Shown here: positions 50,838-59,879 of the stretch, piece after piece
How positions within the stretch are numbered: the stretch's first letter is position 1
Layout of the letters: every line of letters starts with the position of its first letter
From: HGM04593 sp045647885
GTDB taxonomy: Bacteria > Bacteroidota > Bacteroidia > Bacteroidales > Bacteroidaceae
DNA length: 64,000 bases
Direction: 5' to 3'
Assembly: GCA_045647885.1 (NCBI GenBank)
Contig: JAZRMX010000019.1
Coordinates: 1-64,000, forward strand
Made by a program: the position numbers and the translations under genes
The notes under the pieces: generated by a model
What the model was told of the DNA's origin: nothing
The model's database searches: none
What the model saw: the letters and a program-made list of their open reading frames with translations, nothing else

Positions 50838-51398
50838 TCAGCAAAGTGGGAGATTGACTTTCTGGCAAACATAGCCCAAACGTAAAAGTTCAAGGCTTGC
50901 ACCAATGCGATACATAACATTTACCACGCGGGTATAGGCATAGAATGCCGTGGGGCTTTGCGGTTCAATGCACTCGCGACGCAGCAGTGTGAGTGCCTGC
51001 TGTGCAAGACGGCGCATCATATCCTCAATATCCTTGGCTTCCTGTGAATCAGAAAAAACGCCCAAAATGTTATAGAGAATATTTTCGTCCATATCATCAA
51101 AGCCCTGCGCTCCATGGAATTCCTTGTATGGCCTGTCTTTATAGACCTCCCAGTTGTTGTCCCAATCGTTGGCCACAGCCATACCCAGATAACCGGCCCA
51201 GGCTATGGAGACTGTGGGGTAATCATTTATCTGCGGTATAGAGTCGTGCAGGTATTCGGGTGCAAGTATGTTCCAATGCTCCTCAATATCCTGCGAGGTG
51301 GGCAATATTCCATCAATGGCAACATAAGAGGTGCATAATTTGAGAATTTCACTGTAGACTTTTTTTTCAAAAGAGTCGAGATATTCTGTATTGTTCAT
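50838..51398 (-). CDS. Conserved protein of unknown function
   Basis: A 186-residue soluble protein I do not recognise. It has no signal peptide or membrane helix, is largely helical by composition, and contains SIAWAGYLGMAVANDWDNNWEVYKDRPYKEF and two clusters of Leu/Arg near the C-terminus. It lies 24 bases after the NifX-like gene and 12 bases before the alarmone-hydrolase fusion, so it probably shares their transcript. Confidence 0.75.
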   Translation of the reverse strand: MNNTEYLDSFEKKVYSEILKLCTSYVAIDGILPTSQDIEEHWNILAPEYLHDSIPQINDYPTVSIAWAGYLGMAVANDWDNNWEVYKDRPYKEFHGAQGFDDMDENILYNILGVFSDSQEAKDIEDMMRRLAQQALTLLRRECIEPQSPTAFYAYTRVVNVMYRIGASLELLRLGYVCQKVNLPLC

Positions 51399-51422
51399 TT
51401 TCAGTTCTTAATTGTGCAATTG

Positions 51423-51773
51423 TTAACCGTGACACTCGTGGTGGGAACATCCCTCTCCCGAGTCACTTATTTTACCCTGCAGGTACGCAGCAACAAGTTC
51501 GTCGATATCTCCCTGTTGTCCGCGTACGACCTTAATGTCGTTCGACTCAAGCACATTCCTTGCGCCCTCGCCCATACTGCCGGCAAGCATCACCTGCACA
51601 CCTTTCTGGCGCAGCACAAGAGCTATCCCCGACTTGCAGCCACAGCCTTGTGGCGAGGGAAGAATCTCCTTCATTTTCACAACCCCATCGTTGATGGTAA
51701 AAATGGTATAGTGGTCGCAATGTCCAAAGTGGTTGTCGACCATGTTGTCTCGTGTGGGTACTGCAATTTTCAT
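51423..51773 (-). CDS. NifX/NifB-type iron-molybdenum cofactor-binding domain protein
   Basis: A 116-residue protein: MKIAVPTRDNMVDNHFGHCDHYTIF, then GCGCKSGIALVLRQKGVQVMLAGSMGEGARNVLESNDIKVV, typical of the dinitrogenase iron-molybdenum cofactor family. The C-terminal tail SGEGCSHHECHG adds Cys and His residues suited to metal binding. No nif genes are present, so a role in iron-sulfur or metal handling is more likely than nitrogen fixation. Its ATG overlaps the YqaE stop codon by one base, indicating translational coupling. Confidence 0.9.
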   Translation of the reverse strand: MKIAVPTRDNMVDNHFGHCDHYTIFTINDGVVKMKEILPSPQGCGCKSGIALVLRQKGVQVMLAGSMGEGARNVLESNDIKVVRGQQGDIDELVAAYLQGKISDSGEGCSHHECHG

Positions 51774-51928
51774 TATCTTACATTATTTAATATTATTAAA
51801 GCGGCAACAACCCCGGGAACCCATCCGCAAAGGGTAAGTAAAAATACAATCAGCATCGAGCCACACCCTCTGTCTATTACAGCCAAAGGTGGAAAAATGA
51901 TAGCAAGAATAACTCGTATAAGTGACAT
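51773..51928 (-). CDS. YqaE/Pmp3 family small membrane protein
   Basis: A 51-residue protein opening MSLIRVILAIIFPPLAVIDRG, with a second helix (VFLLTLCGWVPGVVAALIIL). The two-helix pattern with FPPLAV and G-W-x-P-G is diagnostic of the YqaE/Pmp3 (stress-induced membrane) family, which in plants and fungi protects against salt and membrane depolarisation. It begins the operon leading to the NifX-like gene, which it overlaps by one base. It lies 56 bases after the EamA transporter gene on the same strand. Confidence 0.92.
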   Translation of the reverse strand: MSLIRVILAIIFPPLAVIDRGCGSMLIVFLLTLCGWVPGVVAALIILNNVR

Positions 51929-51984
51929 ATATTATGTGTTTATATTTTGTAAAAATACAACAATATTCGCAAACTGCAAAATAC

Positions 51985-52899
51985 CTATGATTGCTTTGCT
52001 GCACGGCTGTAATTAACCAGTATCACTCCGGCAAAAACCGTTGCAGCAGCAACACATTTACCCCACCCCAATGTGTCCATACCAATATATATGCTTATGG
52101 CCGTTGCTACTATTGGCTGCATATAAGAATACATACTCACAAGTGTTGGGCGCAGATGCTTTTGCCCTATAGGTATGAGAAAATATGTAATAAATGTTGA
52201 AAAGACTATAGTAAAAAGGACCTCGCCTATAAGTATTTTGGGCCACGTGGCATAGTTGGTTGTAAATATCTCGCCACCGGCAAACGGCATCGCCAACAGG
52301 GAAGAAAAGAGGAATATCCACTTCATAAACGTAACCACCGAATAACGCATTATCAGCCGCTTGAAAACACCCAAATATACAGAAAAGCAGAAACCGTTCA
52401 TAAAGAGCAGAAAAACGCCCAAAGGCTCGGTGGTTGCGGCACCGCCGGCGGATGTTACGCTGGTCATAATAAGAAACATCACGCCGGAAAGACTCAACAA
52501 TACTCCTCCCGCTTTTTTTATCGTGATAGGCTCTTTAAGAACAATGGCTGCAATGAACATTGTGTATATGGGGGAAAGGGCTGTCATTATGGAGCAGTCC
52601 ATTGGAGTAATGTGGGAGATTCCCACCAAAAAGCTTATCTGGGTGAGAAAGAATCCTGTGAACGATGCCGCAAATATCTTCAGTATATCATTGGGAGCTA
52701 CTTTTTCGTGCGGCATAAAGAGGGATACAATCCAGAATATTAAGCCTGCACCTAACGAACGTAGCCCGAAAAGTGCCATCGGTGACAAAAGGCCACAGCC
52801 CATCATCTCTTTTGAGACAATAATATTGAGCCCAAATATCACATAGGCCAAAAAACAGGCCAAATGTCCTTTCAAATTACCTTTTCCCTTTTCAATCAT
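51985..52899 (-). CDS. DMT superfamily (EamA) transporter
   Basis: A 304-residue protein with ten predicted membrane helices in two EamA repeats (residues 10-145 and 155-300). Typical marks are the first-helix ACFLAYVIFGLNIIVSKEM and the second-repeat PIGQKHLRPTLVSMYSYMQPIVATAISI. Such proteins export or import small metabolites such as amino acids; the substrate cannot be told. A -7 box lies 37 bases upstream. It may be transcribed into the YqaE operon. Confidence 0.92.
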   Translation of the reverse strand: MIEKGKGNLKGHLACFLAYVIFGLNIIVSKEMMGCGLLSPMALFGLRSLGAGLIFWIVSLFMPHEKVAPNDILKIFAASFTGFFLTQISFLVGISHITPMDCSIMTALSPIYTMFIAAIVLKEPITIKKAGGVLLSLSGVMFLIMTSVTSAGGAATTEPLGVFLLFMNGFCFSVYLGVFKRLIMRYSVVTFMKWIFLFSSLLAMPFAGGEIFTTNYATWPKILIGEVLFTIVFSTFITYFLIPIGQKHLRPTLVSMYSYMQPIVATAISIYIGMDTLGWGKCVAAATVFAGVILVNYSRAAKQS

Positions 52900-52936
52900 A
52901 CAATGATACTTATTCCTGCTTGCAGGAAAACCGATA

Positions 52937-52944
52937 CAAAATTA
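52937..52944 (-). promoter_or_regulatory. -7 box of the EamA transporter gene
   Basis: TAATTTTG on the minus strand fits TAnnTTTG; TGTG, three of four -33 bases, lies 19 bases upstream. Confidence 0.5.
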
Positions 52945-53035
52945 CTAAAAAAGCGGCAACTCTCACATATTTTTCAACGCTGATAATACCCGAAGTGTAT
53001 ATTTTCCCTATCTTCGCGCAATAAATTTTGTTATT

Positions 53036-54202
53036 ATGAAAAAAGCTCTACTCTTTTTGAACTGTTTATTCCTATTCTGTGGCTTTGCCATTGCCAATGA
53101 CGAGGTTTCAAAACCTACAACAGAGCCTATACACTTTGGGCTTTCAACAACGACATATCCCCAAGGAAGCATTGCCAAAACTATGGAAAGCGGCGCCGAA
53201 ACAAGTTCATTCGACTTTGAAATTGGTTTGAGCAAGTTGCGACTTTTCGGCTACGGACAGATGTGGTTCGATTACAAACGTACAAACCATCAGAACAGTA
53301 ACGGTGCAGAGGTAAAGCGCATTATACTTATGGCCGATGCGCAGATAACAAAGAAACTCAGTTTCTTCCTGATGTACGATGCAGCAGTGTCTGAACTGCA
53401 CGAATATTACGCACAATATGCATTCACTCCTTGGTTGCAGGTACGTGTGGGACAGTTCAAGCAACCCTTTACTATGGAGAGCCTTTACTCCCCCACATAT
53501 TTGAGCACTATCCTCTTCGACCCCTCGGTGCTTTACCTCGCAGGCATTGCCAGCGACCCCTTGATAGGTAACAACGTCGCGCGCGATATGGGTGTGATGC
53601 TTACCGGCGACTTCCTCAAAAACAGCAAAGGCCGCAATCTTATGAACTACAGCATTGGAGTTTTTAATGGTCCCGGTATGAACAAAAAGGAGAACAACAG
53701 CCAGAAGGATGTTATAGGTATGCTCAAATATATGCCTACAAAGAATTTCCTGGTAGAGGGCTCGTTTCTCGTTGGTACAGGACATGCTTTAACAAATTCG
53801 GCCTATGGAAATATAAAGCTCGGAGAGGATTATTCACGTCATCGCTGGAATGTGGGCGTTGAGGCAACCTTTTCCCCCTTCTATATTCGCGGAGAATACA
53901 TACAAGGATACGATGGTGGCATTCACTCACGAGGCGGATACATAAATATGCTTTATACTCCTTTCAAGAAATTCGACCTTATACTTAACTGGGATTATCT
54001 CGATAAGAACACCCATTGCCACAAAGAGGAGCAGAAAGCCTACAATGCAAATGGCTGGGTAACAGAACAGCACACATACACAGCCGGTGCGCAATATTGG
54101 ATTTACAAGCGCTGCCGTCTTTCGGCACATTTCGTGTACACCCGTCCTCGTGTGGGAGAGATTACACGCGAATTCATATCGCAATTGCAGATATCGTTCT
54201 AA
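53036..54202 (+). CDS. Porin of the OprO/OprP type
   Basis: A 388-residue outer-membrane protein with a signal peptide (cut near AIAN, residue 20). Repeated strand patterns include LRLFGYGQMWFDYKR, YYAQYAFTPWLQVRVGQFKQPFTMESLYSP, ARDMGVMLTGDF and the final FISQLQISF ending in Phe. The WLQVRVGQFKQPF segment is the signature of phosphate-selective porins O and P. It probably lets anions such as phosphate or polyphosphate through. It is divergent from the EamA transporter and monocistronic. Confidence 0.9.
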   Translation: MKKALLFLNCLFLFCGFAIANDEVSKPTTEPIHFGLSTTTYPQGSIAKTMESGAETSSFDFEIGLSKLRLFGYGQMWFDYKRTNHQNSNGAEVKRIILMADAQITKKLSFFLMYDAAVSELHEYYAQYAFTPWLQVRVGQFKQPFTMESLYSPTYLSTILFDPSVLYLAGIASDPLIGNNVARDMGVMLTGDFLKNSKGRNLMNYSIGVFNGPGMNKKENNSQKDVIGMLKYMPTKNFLVEGSFLVGTGHALTNSAYGNIKLGEDYSRHRWNVGVEATFSPFYIRGEYIQGYDGGIHSRGGYINMLYTPFKKFDLILNWDYLDKNTHCHKEEQKAYNANGWVTEQHTYTAGAQYWIYKRCRLSAHFVYTRPRVGEITREFISQLQISF

Positions 54203-54210
54203 ACGAAAAA

Positions 54211-54248
54211 AACATCGGCGAGTCCCATAAAGGCGGCTCGCCGATGTT
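54211..54248. terminator. Bidirectional terminator between porin and htrA
   Basis: A perfect 12-bp stem (AACATCGGCGAG and complement) with a 14-base loop lies between the convergent porin and serine endopeptidase genes, 9 bases after the porin stop. Confidence 0.85.
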
Positions 54249-54268
54249 CGCTACTATGAAAAAGTTAT

Positions 54269-55756
54269 TTATTGCAATGGTACCGAGTAGAATACACGCT
54301 GGCCGGCAGCATTGTAACCCGAAATGAACAACACCGGTTCAGTGGAACTATTGGCCTGTTTCACAACCTTCTGCAAATCCTCTATTGTGCGCATTGCGTT
54401 GCCGTTCACTTTCTGTATCACAACACCCTTCTTTACTCCATATTTTGAGAAGAGCCCGTTGCCCACACCGGTAACTTTAAGTCCGTAAGAAATCTTGAAG
54501 AACTGCTTCTCCTTATCATCGATGGGCTTGAACTCCGCACCCAGAATATCGAGGTCGACATTCTTCACCACACTTGTATTGCCTTGCACATTCACGAGAG
54601 TGACATCGAAATCCTTCTCCTTCTTGTCGCGCAGCACAGTCACATTGACCTTTGTGCCGGGAACAGTCTTTGCAAGAGTCTCTTGCAGTTCGGCCATAGT
54701 CTTTATGGGCTTTCCGTTGAACTTTATAATAACATCGCCCTTCTCAATGCCGGCACTCTTTGCAGCACCATCCTCGGTGACATCGGACACATAAACACCA
54801 TCGACAGTGCCGAGATTTTCCTGTTCGTTGAGTTCGGCAGTCACAGTACCGCCCACAATTCCAAGCACGGCGCGCTGCACTGTGCCAAACTCTTTGAGGT
54901 CCGAAACAATCTTTGTCATTATTGATGTGGGAATGGCAAAACCATATCCGGCATAGGAGCCTGTGGGCGAAGAGAGAACGGCGTTTATTCCCACCAGCTC
55001 TCCGTTGGCATTAACCAACGCGCCACCGCTGTTTCCCTGGTTTATGGCAGCATCGGTCTGTATGAACGATTCGATACCACCATTATAGACACCCAAAGAG
55101 CGAGCCTTTGCACTCACGATACCGGCAGTTACTGTGGATGTCAAGTTGAACGGATTTCCCACTGCAAGCACCCACTCGCCTATCTTCAGATTATCACTAT
55201 CGCCCACTGTAAGAAATGGCAACTCGTCTTCGGCCTCAATCTTCACCAAAGCAAGGTCGGTGTTTGCGTCCGTACCTATAAGCCTTGCCGGGAAAGTGCG
55301 GTTGTCATTCAGGGTTACTGTTATTTCGTCGGCACCGTCAATAACGTGGTTGTTTGTTACAATATAACCATCGGCGCTTAAAATAACTCCCGAACCGAAA
55401 CCTACACGCGGCTGTGTCTGCACACGTTGCTGGCGGCCCATTCCGTCGCCAAAGAAGAAATCATAAATATCGGGAGCGCGGCGTATGACCGCTGTTTTTC
55501 CTTTCTCTGTCGATTTTATATGCACCACTGCGTGAACCGATTTATCTGCGGCATCGGTGAGGTTTATGCGATGCAACCCTTCGGGCGATACGGGCAGAGC
55601 TGCCTTTGTGATAAAGCTATTTGATACCACTTCTCCCGGTAACACCTCTGCTTTTTCGCAATTGCCCATAATGCGGTGAGAGGTGTACCCTGCTACAAGC
55701 CCGCTTACAGCAATTACCGACGCTCCAATAAATAAAAATTTAAATACTTTTTTCAT
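54269..55756 (-). CDS. Do family serine endopeptidase (DegP/DegQ/HtrA)
   Basis: A 495-residue periplasmic protease: signal peptide or anchor (residues 5-25), trypsin-like domain with the catalytic triad His137 (TNNHVID), Asp167 (NTDLALV) and Ser243 (GNSGGALVN), then two PDZ domains (about 300-395 and 405-490) including DGAAKSAGIEKGDVIIKFNGKPI. It degrades or refolds damaged envelope proteins. A -7 box is found about 80 bases upstream. Not part of an operon. Confidence 0.96.
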   Translation of the reverse strand: MKKVFKFLFIGASVIAVSGLVAGYTSHRIMGNCEKAEVLPGEVVSNSFITKAALPVSPEGLHRINLTDAADKSVHAVVHIKSTEKGKTAVIRRAPDIYDFFFGDGMGRQQRVQTQPRVGFGSGVILSADGYIVTNNHVIDGADEITVTLNDNRTFPARLIGTDANTDLALVKIEAEDELPFLTVGDSDNLKIGEWVLAVGNPFNLTSTVTAGIVSAKARSLGVYNGGIESFIQTDAAINQGNSGGALVNANGELVGINAVLSSPTGSYAGYGFAIPTSIMTKIVSDLKEFGTVQRAVLGIVGGTVTAELNEQENLGTVDGVYVSDVTEDGAAKSAGIEKGDVIIKFNGKPIKTMAELQETLAKTVPGTKVNVTVLRDKKEKDFDVTLVNVQGNTSVVKNVDLDILGAEFKPIDDKEKQFFKISYGLKVTGVGNGLFSKYGVKKGVVIQKVNGNAMRTIEDLQKVVKQANSSTEPVLFISGYNAAGQRVFYSVPLQ

Positions 55757-55836
55757 AATCTTAAAAATGTATTTTGTTAAAATATAAGCAAACTGTTAAT
55801 AAAAACAAGAACCATCAAAACGTTCTGTTCTGTGGG

Positions 55837-55844
55837 CAAATATA
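55837..55844 (-). promoter_or_regulatory. -7 box of the htrA gene
   Basis: TATATTTG on the minus strand fits TAnnTTTG; ATTG, three of four -33 bases, lies 19 bases upstream. Confidence 0.5.
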
Positions 55845-56000
55845 CAGCAAAGTTATTCGCGAGCAATACACAAGGGCTGTTTTTTGGCTCTAATTAACAA
55901 AACGAGCCGTCTTTTAACAATAATTTAAATCAGAGCATCTTTGTTTTACATTTGTTAAACAAAGAAGAGAGAAATATTTTAGTTTTAAGCAAAAAAAGAG

Positions 56001-56008
56001 TATCTTTG
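56001..56008 (+). promoter_or_regulatory. -7 box of rnpB
   Basis: TATCTTTG fits TAnnTTTG and ends 17 bases before the first paired base of the RNase P RNA. Confidence 0.6.
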
Positions 56009-56025
56009 CGACAGAAAAAGTATCA

Positions 56026-56366
56026 CAGTCGGCCGGCTTGTCGCTGTTGTCGCAAGACAAAAGAGGAAAGTCCGGGCAGCACAGAGCACTCCACTTCCTA
56101 ACAGAAAGCTGTCTGCGAGGGCGGAGTAACGCAGAAGAAAATAACCGCCCGCAAGGGTAAGGGTGAGAAGGTGGGGTAAGAGCCCACCGGCCGTGCAGCG
56201 ATGTACGGGCCGTGCGTCTTGGAGGCTGCAAGTTCATGTAAACCGGTGTTTGAGGGTTGCTCGCCCGAGCCGGAGGGTAGAACGCTTTAGTTGTGTGGTG
56301 ACACACAATATAGATGAATGACAGGCACCCTGCAAAGGGTACAGAACCCGGCTTATAGGTCGACTG
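56026..56366 (+). ncRNA. rnpB: RNase P RNA (class A)
   Basis: About 341 bases with the conserved core: GAGGAAAGTCCGGGC near the 5' end, and ACAGAACCCGGCTTATAGG near the 3' end. The ends pair (CAGTCGGCC with GGTCGACTG) to form P1. The RNA cleaves the 5' leader from tRNA precursors. A short T run follows and a hairpin terminator lies 14 bases later. An open frame on the opposite strand across this region is spurious. Confidence 0.96.
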
Positions 56367-56379
56367 TTTTTTATATAAC

Positions 56380-56427
56380 AAAGAAGAGGAGTTGAGATTT
56401 TTTACATTCTCTGCTCCTCTTCTTTTT
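56380..56427 (+). terminator. Terminator of rnpB
   Basis: AAAGAAGAGGAG (56380-56391) pairs with its exact complement at 56414-56425, followed by TT; the loop is A/T-rich. Confidence 0.8.
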
Positions 56428-56822
56428 GTCATTATCAGAAAAAATGGCTCTGTAGCAAAATGTGTGGGCACTCACCATATACGATACCAAACAATCTTGC
56501 TTTTGACTTCCCGGTGTTATTTGTCGGTTATTCTCTCATTGAAAATATATCTTTGACGTTCTTTGTCGCGCAAAGAACAAAACGCCCGGCACGCGAGTAA
56601 AATCAGTCGCTCGGTTCTTTGTTCACGTCGCAGAAAGGTGAACCCTCAGTCGAACCTCCCTTGCCGTGTTTATCTTTATCGCATTTGCAGGGTGCACAAC
56701 TTATTAAAGAATCAATTTCTCCACACTGAATTTCTACAGAACCAAACCAACATTAATTAACGCTATTTAATAACCACATAGCAAAAAAGATTGTAATTTT
56801 GCAAAGCGCAAAAAGCCCGGCT
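56428..56822. other. 395 bases without a supported gene
   Basis: No convincing coding frame is present. It holds a TATCTTTG -7 box (56548-56555) followed at 56558-56578 by a hairpin (GTTCTTTG, loop TCGCG, CAAAGAAC), a second GGTTCTTTG near 56614, and a -7 box at 56794. A small RNA starting near 56560 is possible but unproven. Confidence 0.4.
56794..56801 (+). promoter_or_regulatory. -7 box of the metallophosphoesterase gene
   Basis: TAATTTTG fits TAnnTTTG and lies 21 bases before the chosen ATG. It overlaps an in-frame TTG, which argues against that TTG as start. Confidence 0.5.
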
Positions 56823-57935
56823 ATGTATATTTTCTTTCTATTATTACCCATTTTATATCTTATAAGCAACGGTTACCTGTTCATACGTCTTATAAAAGCT
56901 ATAAAAAAGCAGAATATATTTATAAAAATTGCTGCCTCGTTACTCTTTTGGATGGCTGCTGCATCATTTTTTCTTGCCATTGGGCTACGCAACGAAAACA
57001 TCCCCGACACCCTATCGGGCATAATGTTCCGCACCGGTTCGCTGTGGGTAATATTCATTATATACACAGCCCTCGCATCTATTATATTCGACATAACACG
57101 CCTCATCTACAAGCGGTTCAAGTGTACCACGGTTCACGCCGCAATCATCGCAACAGCCCTTCTCTGCTACGGGCACTATAACTACCGCAACCCACAGATA
57201 GTCCCCATCGACATCACTGTGGATAAACCAATGAAGGGCTGCTTGAGAATAGCGGTTATAAGCGACCTGCATCTTGGGTATGGCACTGGCAAAAGCACTT
57301 TAAAACATTTTGTAGACATTATAAACAGCCAAAGCCCGGACATTATACTCATTGCGGGTGACTTGATAGACAACTGTATAAAACCTGTACAGAATGCAGC
57401 TATGCACGAAGAACTGTCGCTGCTGCAAGCACCACAAGGCATATATATGGCACCAGGCAACCACGAATACATAAGCAGTTACGAGGAGTGCGAGAAGTTC
57501 CTGAAACAGACTCCTATAAAGATGTTGTGCGACAGTATTGTAAACCTTCCTTACGGTGTACAACTAATACTGCGCGATGACACATTCAACAAAAAGCGAT
57601 TAAAATTAAAGAAACTTCTTGCCCTTGCCGACAGCGCTCGCCCCACAATACTCGTAGACCACAATCCAAGGGAGGTGGAGAAGAAAAACGATTTAGGGGT
57701 GGACATTCAATTAAGCGGACACACCCACCACGGGCAAGTGTGGCCGGGTAATTACATAACCGACTACATATATGAACAGAGCCACGGCTACCGCAAGTGG
57801 AGCCACTCACACGTGTGGGTATCGAGCGGCCTTTCTCTGTGGGGGCCACCCATACGTTTGGGAACAAAAGGAGATATTGCTGTAATCACGCTGCGCGGAA
57901 CCACCCCTCCACTAAAAGAGGATAAGAATAACTAA
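56823..57935 (+). CDS. Membrane-anchored metallophosphoesterase
   Basis: A 370-residue protein. The N-terminal 140 residues hold four membrane helices; the rest is a calcineurin-like phosphoesterase. Metal-binding motifs are ISDLHLGYG, AGDLIDN, PGNHEYISS, then DHNPREVE and SGHTHHGQ, in the usual D-x-H, G-D, G-N-H, H, G-H-x-H order. Such enzymes, including YkuE-like UDP-diacylglucosamine hydrolases, act on phospho-lipids or nucleotides near the membrane. The ATG at 56823 is 21 bases after a -7 box. Coding ends overlap the convergent DUF1294 gene by 4 bases. Confidence 0.93.
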   Translation: MYIFFLLLPILYLISNGYLFIRLIKAIKKQNIFIKIAASLLFWMAAASFFLAIGLRNENIPDTLSGIMFRTGSLWVIFIIYTALASIIFDITRLIYKRFKCTTVHAAIIATALLCYGHYNYRNPQIVPIDITVDKPMKGCLRIAVISDLHLGYGTGKSTLKHFVDIINSQSPDIILIAGDLIDNCIKPVQNAAMHEELSLLQAPQGIYMAPGNHEYISSYEECEKFLKQTPIKMLCDSIVNLPYGVQLILRDDTFNKKRLKLKKLLALADSARPTILVDHNPREVEKKNDLGVDIQLSGHTHHGQVWPGNYITDYIYEQSHGYRKWSHSHVWVSSGLSLWGPPIRLGTKGDIAVITLRGTTPPLKEDKNN

Positions 57936-58207
57936 AAGAGAGAAGATATATTGCCACCAAAGCAATATAGTAGAATAAGGTGCAACAAGAGTATTGCCGG
58001 CAAGGTGACACGAAAATGCACCTTTTTTGTTTTGTGGCGAAAAAGCCATATACCCATCAAAGCACCCACACAGCCACCGGCAAAGGCCACTGACAGCAAC
58101 ACCCTTTCCGAAACCCTGCGCCACCCGCAAACGGCACACAACTTATCTATGCCGAAAAGCAGAAAGAGCACAATATTTATAGCTGCAATATAAGGAATCA
58201 TCACCAT
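57932..58207 (-). CDS. DUF1294 small membrane protein
   Basis: A 91-residue protein of three hydrophobic segments. FLLFGIDKLCAVCGWRRVSERVLLSVAFAGGCVGALMGIWLFRHKTKK is the DUF1294 pattern, with the RHKT motif before the last helix. Function unknown. It lies downstream of glnA on the minus strand but is separated from it by a terminator. Two in-frame ATG starts (58207, 58201) are possible. Confidence 0.92.
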   Translation of the reverse strand: MVMIPYIAAINIVLFLLFGIDKLCAVCGWRRVSERVLLSVAFAGGCVGALMGIWLFRHKTKKVHFRVTLPAILLLHLILLYCFGGNISSLF

Positions 58208-58217
58208 TTACATAAAT

Positions 58218-58249
58218 ATACAAAGGCGACGGTTTCGTCGCCTTTGTAT
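58218..58249 (-). terminator. Terminator of glnA
   Basis: A 14-bp stem (ATACAAAGGCGACG and complement, loop GTTT) lies 20 bases after the glnA stop and just before the DUF1294 start. Confidence 0.85.
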
Positions 58250-58269
58250 GTGTATTGTGGGGTCAATAA

Positions 58270-59772
58270 TTATCCGCAGTGGAAGTAACGCTCAACAAGC
58301 TTCAACATCTCCTCCTGGTTACCGGCAATATCGCTGCGCAAGGTCTTGTCGCCATAAGAGCGCAGACGCTTTATTATACCGTCAATCATTGCAGGGCTGA
58401 AGACGTTGTACTTCTCGAACACCGCACGCTGCTGTTGCAAGCAGTCGGCCGAAGCCTCGCAGCTATCGGGGAGCTGTGCAAGGTTCTTCAACTTATCCTC
58501 GTTCTCCTTTTGGTGGATATTCACATTAACATAAGTCTTTTCCGCAATCTCAAGCGCATTGTCGAGTTCAAAACCGTAACGGCAAGCAACTGCCAATCCC
58601 GCAATGAGCTGATAGATATCGGCAGAACCGTCGGGAGAACGCATCTCCACTGTCTGTTTCTGTGTAGTATCGTAATTGCTGTCGGCCTCAAGAGGGTTCG
58701 CAATGCGACACATATCACTCTTGGCAGCCCAACCAAGCGGAACGCGTACAAGCACCGAGCGGTTACGGTCGCCCCAACAGATATTGGTGGGTGCCTCCTG
58801 GTGAGGAACAAGACGGAAATATGATGTGGGGTTGGTGTTACCGAAGGCGGTGATTGAAGGAGCAAGTTCCATCATTCCGGCAATAGCCTTGCGTGCAGTA
58901 GCCGAGAGAACACCGCCGTCGAGCATACGGTTCACGCCGTTCTCAACGATGCGCATATGTACGTGTAATCCCGAACCGGCTTTTCCTGCGGTAATCTTGG
59001 GAGCAAATGTAATATCGTAGCCCATACGATAGGCAAGGTTACGGATAATCCACTTGGCAATCATCAACTGGTCGGCAGCATCGCAAGCATTAACGGGAAG
59101 GAACTCTATCTCGTTCTGCTCGTAAATGAGGTTGTCGATGGTGAAGTTACCCACCTCGGAGTGACCATATTTTATCTGTCCGCCAGCCTGTGCAATATAG
59201 GCCATACACTGTGTGCGGAACTCGTTGAATTTTGCATAGGGAGCCGACTCGTGGTAACCCTTCTGGTCGGTTGCGGGGAAGACACCCTCGTCGGGAGCAA
59301 TTACATAATACTCAAGCTCGCCCATTGCCTGGAAATCCATTCCTGTCACCTCGTTAAAGGCCTTGCAAGCCTTGCGCAAGGTATTCTCGGGAGAACTTTC
59401 GAGGGGCTCGCCATCCTTGTTGAAATAAGAGCAAAGCATAGAGAGTGTGGGAATCTCGGCAAAGGGATCGAGGAATGCTGTGCTGAAACGTGGCAACACA
59501 TAAAGGTCGCTGCTACCTGCCTCGATGAAGGGGAAAAGGCTCGAACCATCGACACGCTCACCGCAAGTGAGTATAGCATCGAGATAAGCCGCGTTATTTA
59601 TCACAAAATTCAAAGTCTTCAATCGGCCGTCACCCGCAGGATACATAAAATTCACCATTCTTATGCCGTTCTCCTTAATGTAACGCACAATATCGGCTTT
59701 TGTAAACTCGCTGCAAGGTTTTCCAAGATAGGCAACCACCTTATTGGGGTTCATTTCAAGTTCTTTATTCAT
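58270..59772 (-). CDS. glnA: Glutamine synthetase, type I-like
   Basis: A 500-residue enzyme: beta-grasp N-terminal domain with FMYPAGDGRLKTLNFV (residues 40-110), then the catalytic domain with MGELEYYVI, KAGSGLHVHMRI, NPTSYFRLVPHQEAP, DRNRSVLVRVPLG and EMRSPDGSADIYQLIAG. It makes glutamine from glutamate, ammonia and ATP. Length fits GSI rather than the ~700-residue GSIII also common in this phylum. I see no adenylylation-site segment I can be sure of. It has a -7 box upstream and its own terminator. Confidence 0.94.
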   Translation of the reverse strand: MNKELEMNPNKVVAYLGKPCSEFTKADIVRYIKENGIRMVNFMYPAGDGRLKTLNFVINNAAYLDAILTCGERVDGSSLFPFIEAGSSDLYVLPRFSTAFLDPFAEIPTLSMLCSYFNKDGEPLESSPENTLRKACKAFNEVTGMDFQAMGELEYYVIAPDEGVFPATDQKGYHESAPYAKFNEFRTQCMAYIAQAGGQIKYGHSEVGNFTIDNLIYEQNEIEFLPVNACDAADQLMIAKWIIRNLAYRMGYDITFAPKITAGKAGSGLHVHMRIVENGVNRMLDGGVLSATARKAIAGMMELAPSITAFGNTNPTSYFRLVPHQEAPTNICWGDRNRSVLVRVPLGWAAKSDMCRIANPLEADSNYDTTQKQTVEMRSPDGSADIYQLIAGLAVACRYGFELDNALEIAEKTYVNVNIHQKENEDKLKNLAQLPDSCEASADCLQQQRAVFEKYNVFSPAMIDGIIKRLRSYGDKTLRSDIAGNQEEMLKLVERYFHCG

Positions 59773-59810
59773 AATCTTTGTATTAAATTTTTCTTGTTAT
59801 TCACATTTTA

Positions 59811-59818
59811 CAAATGTA
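59811..59818 (-). promoter_or_regulatory. -7 box of glnA
   Basis: TACATTTG on the minus strand fits TAnnTTTG and lies 39 bases before the ATG; no -33 TTTG at the usual distance. Confidence 0.45.
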
Positions 59819-59879
59819 GAAAAAAATCCATTATATAGGTCATTTTCAAAAAAAATATATCTATTCGGCGGGAGAATAA

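Noticed and set aside
55914..56471. A 185-codon open frame on the minus strand across rnpB
   Set aside because: It is fully covered by the RNase P RNA, has a Cys/Pro/Ser-rich composition without any domain, and no promoter or ribosome site.
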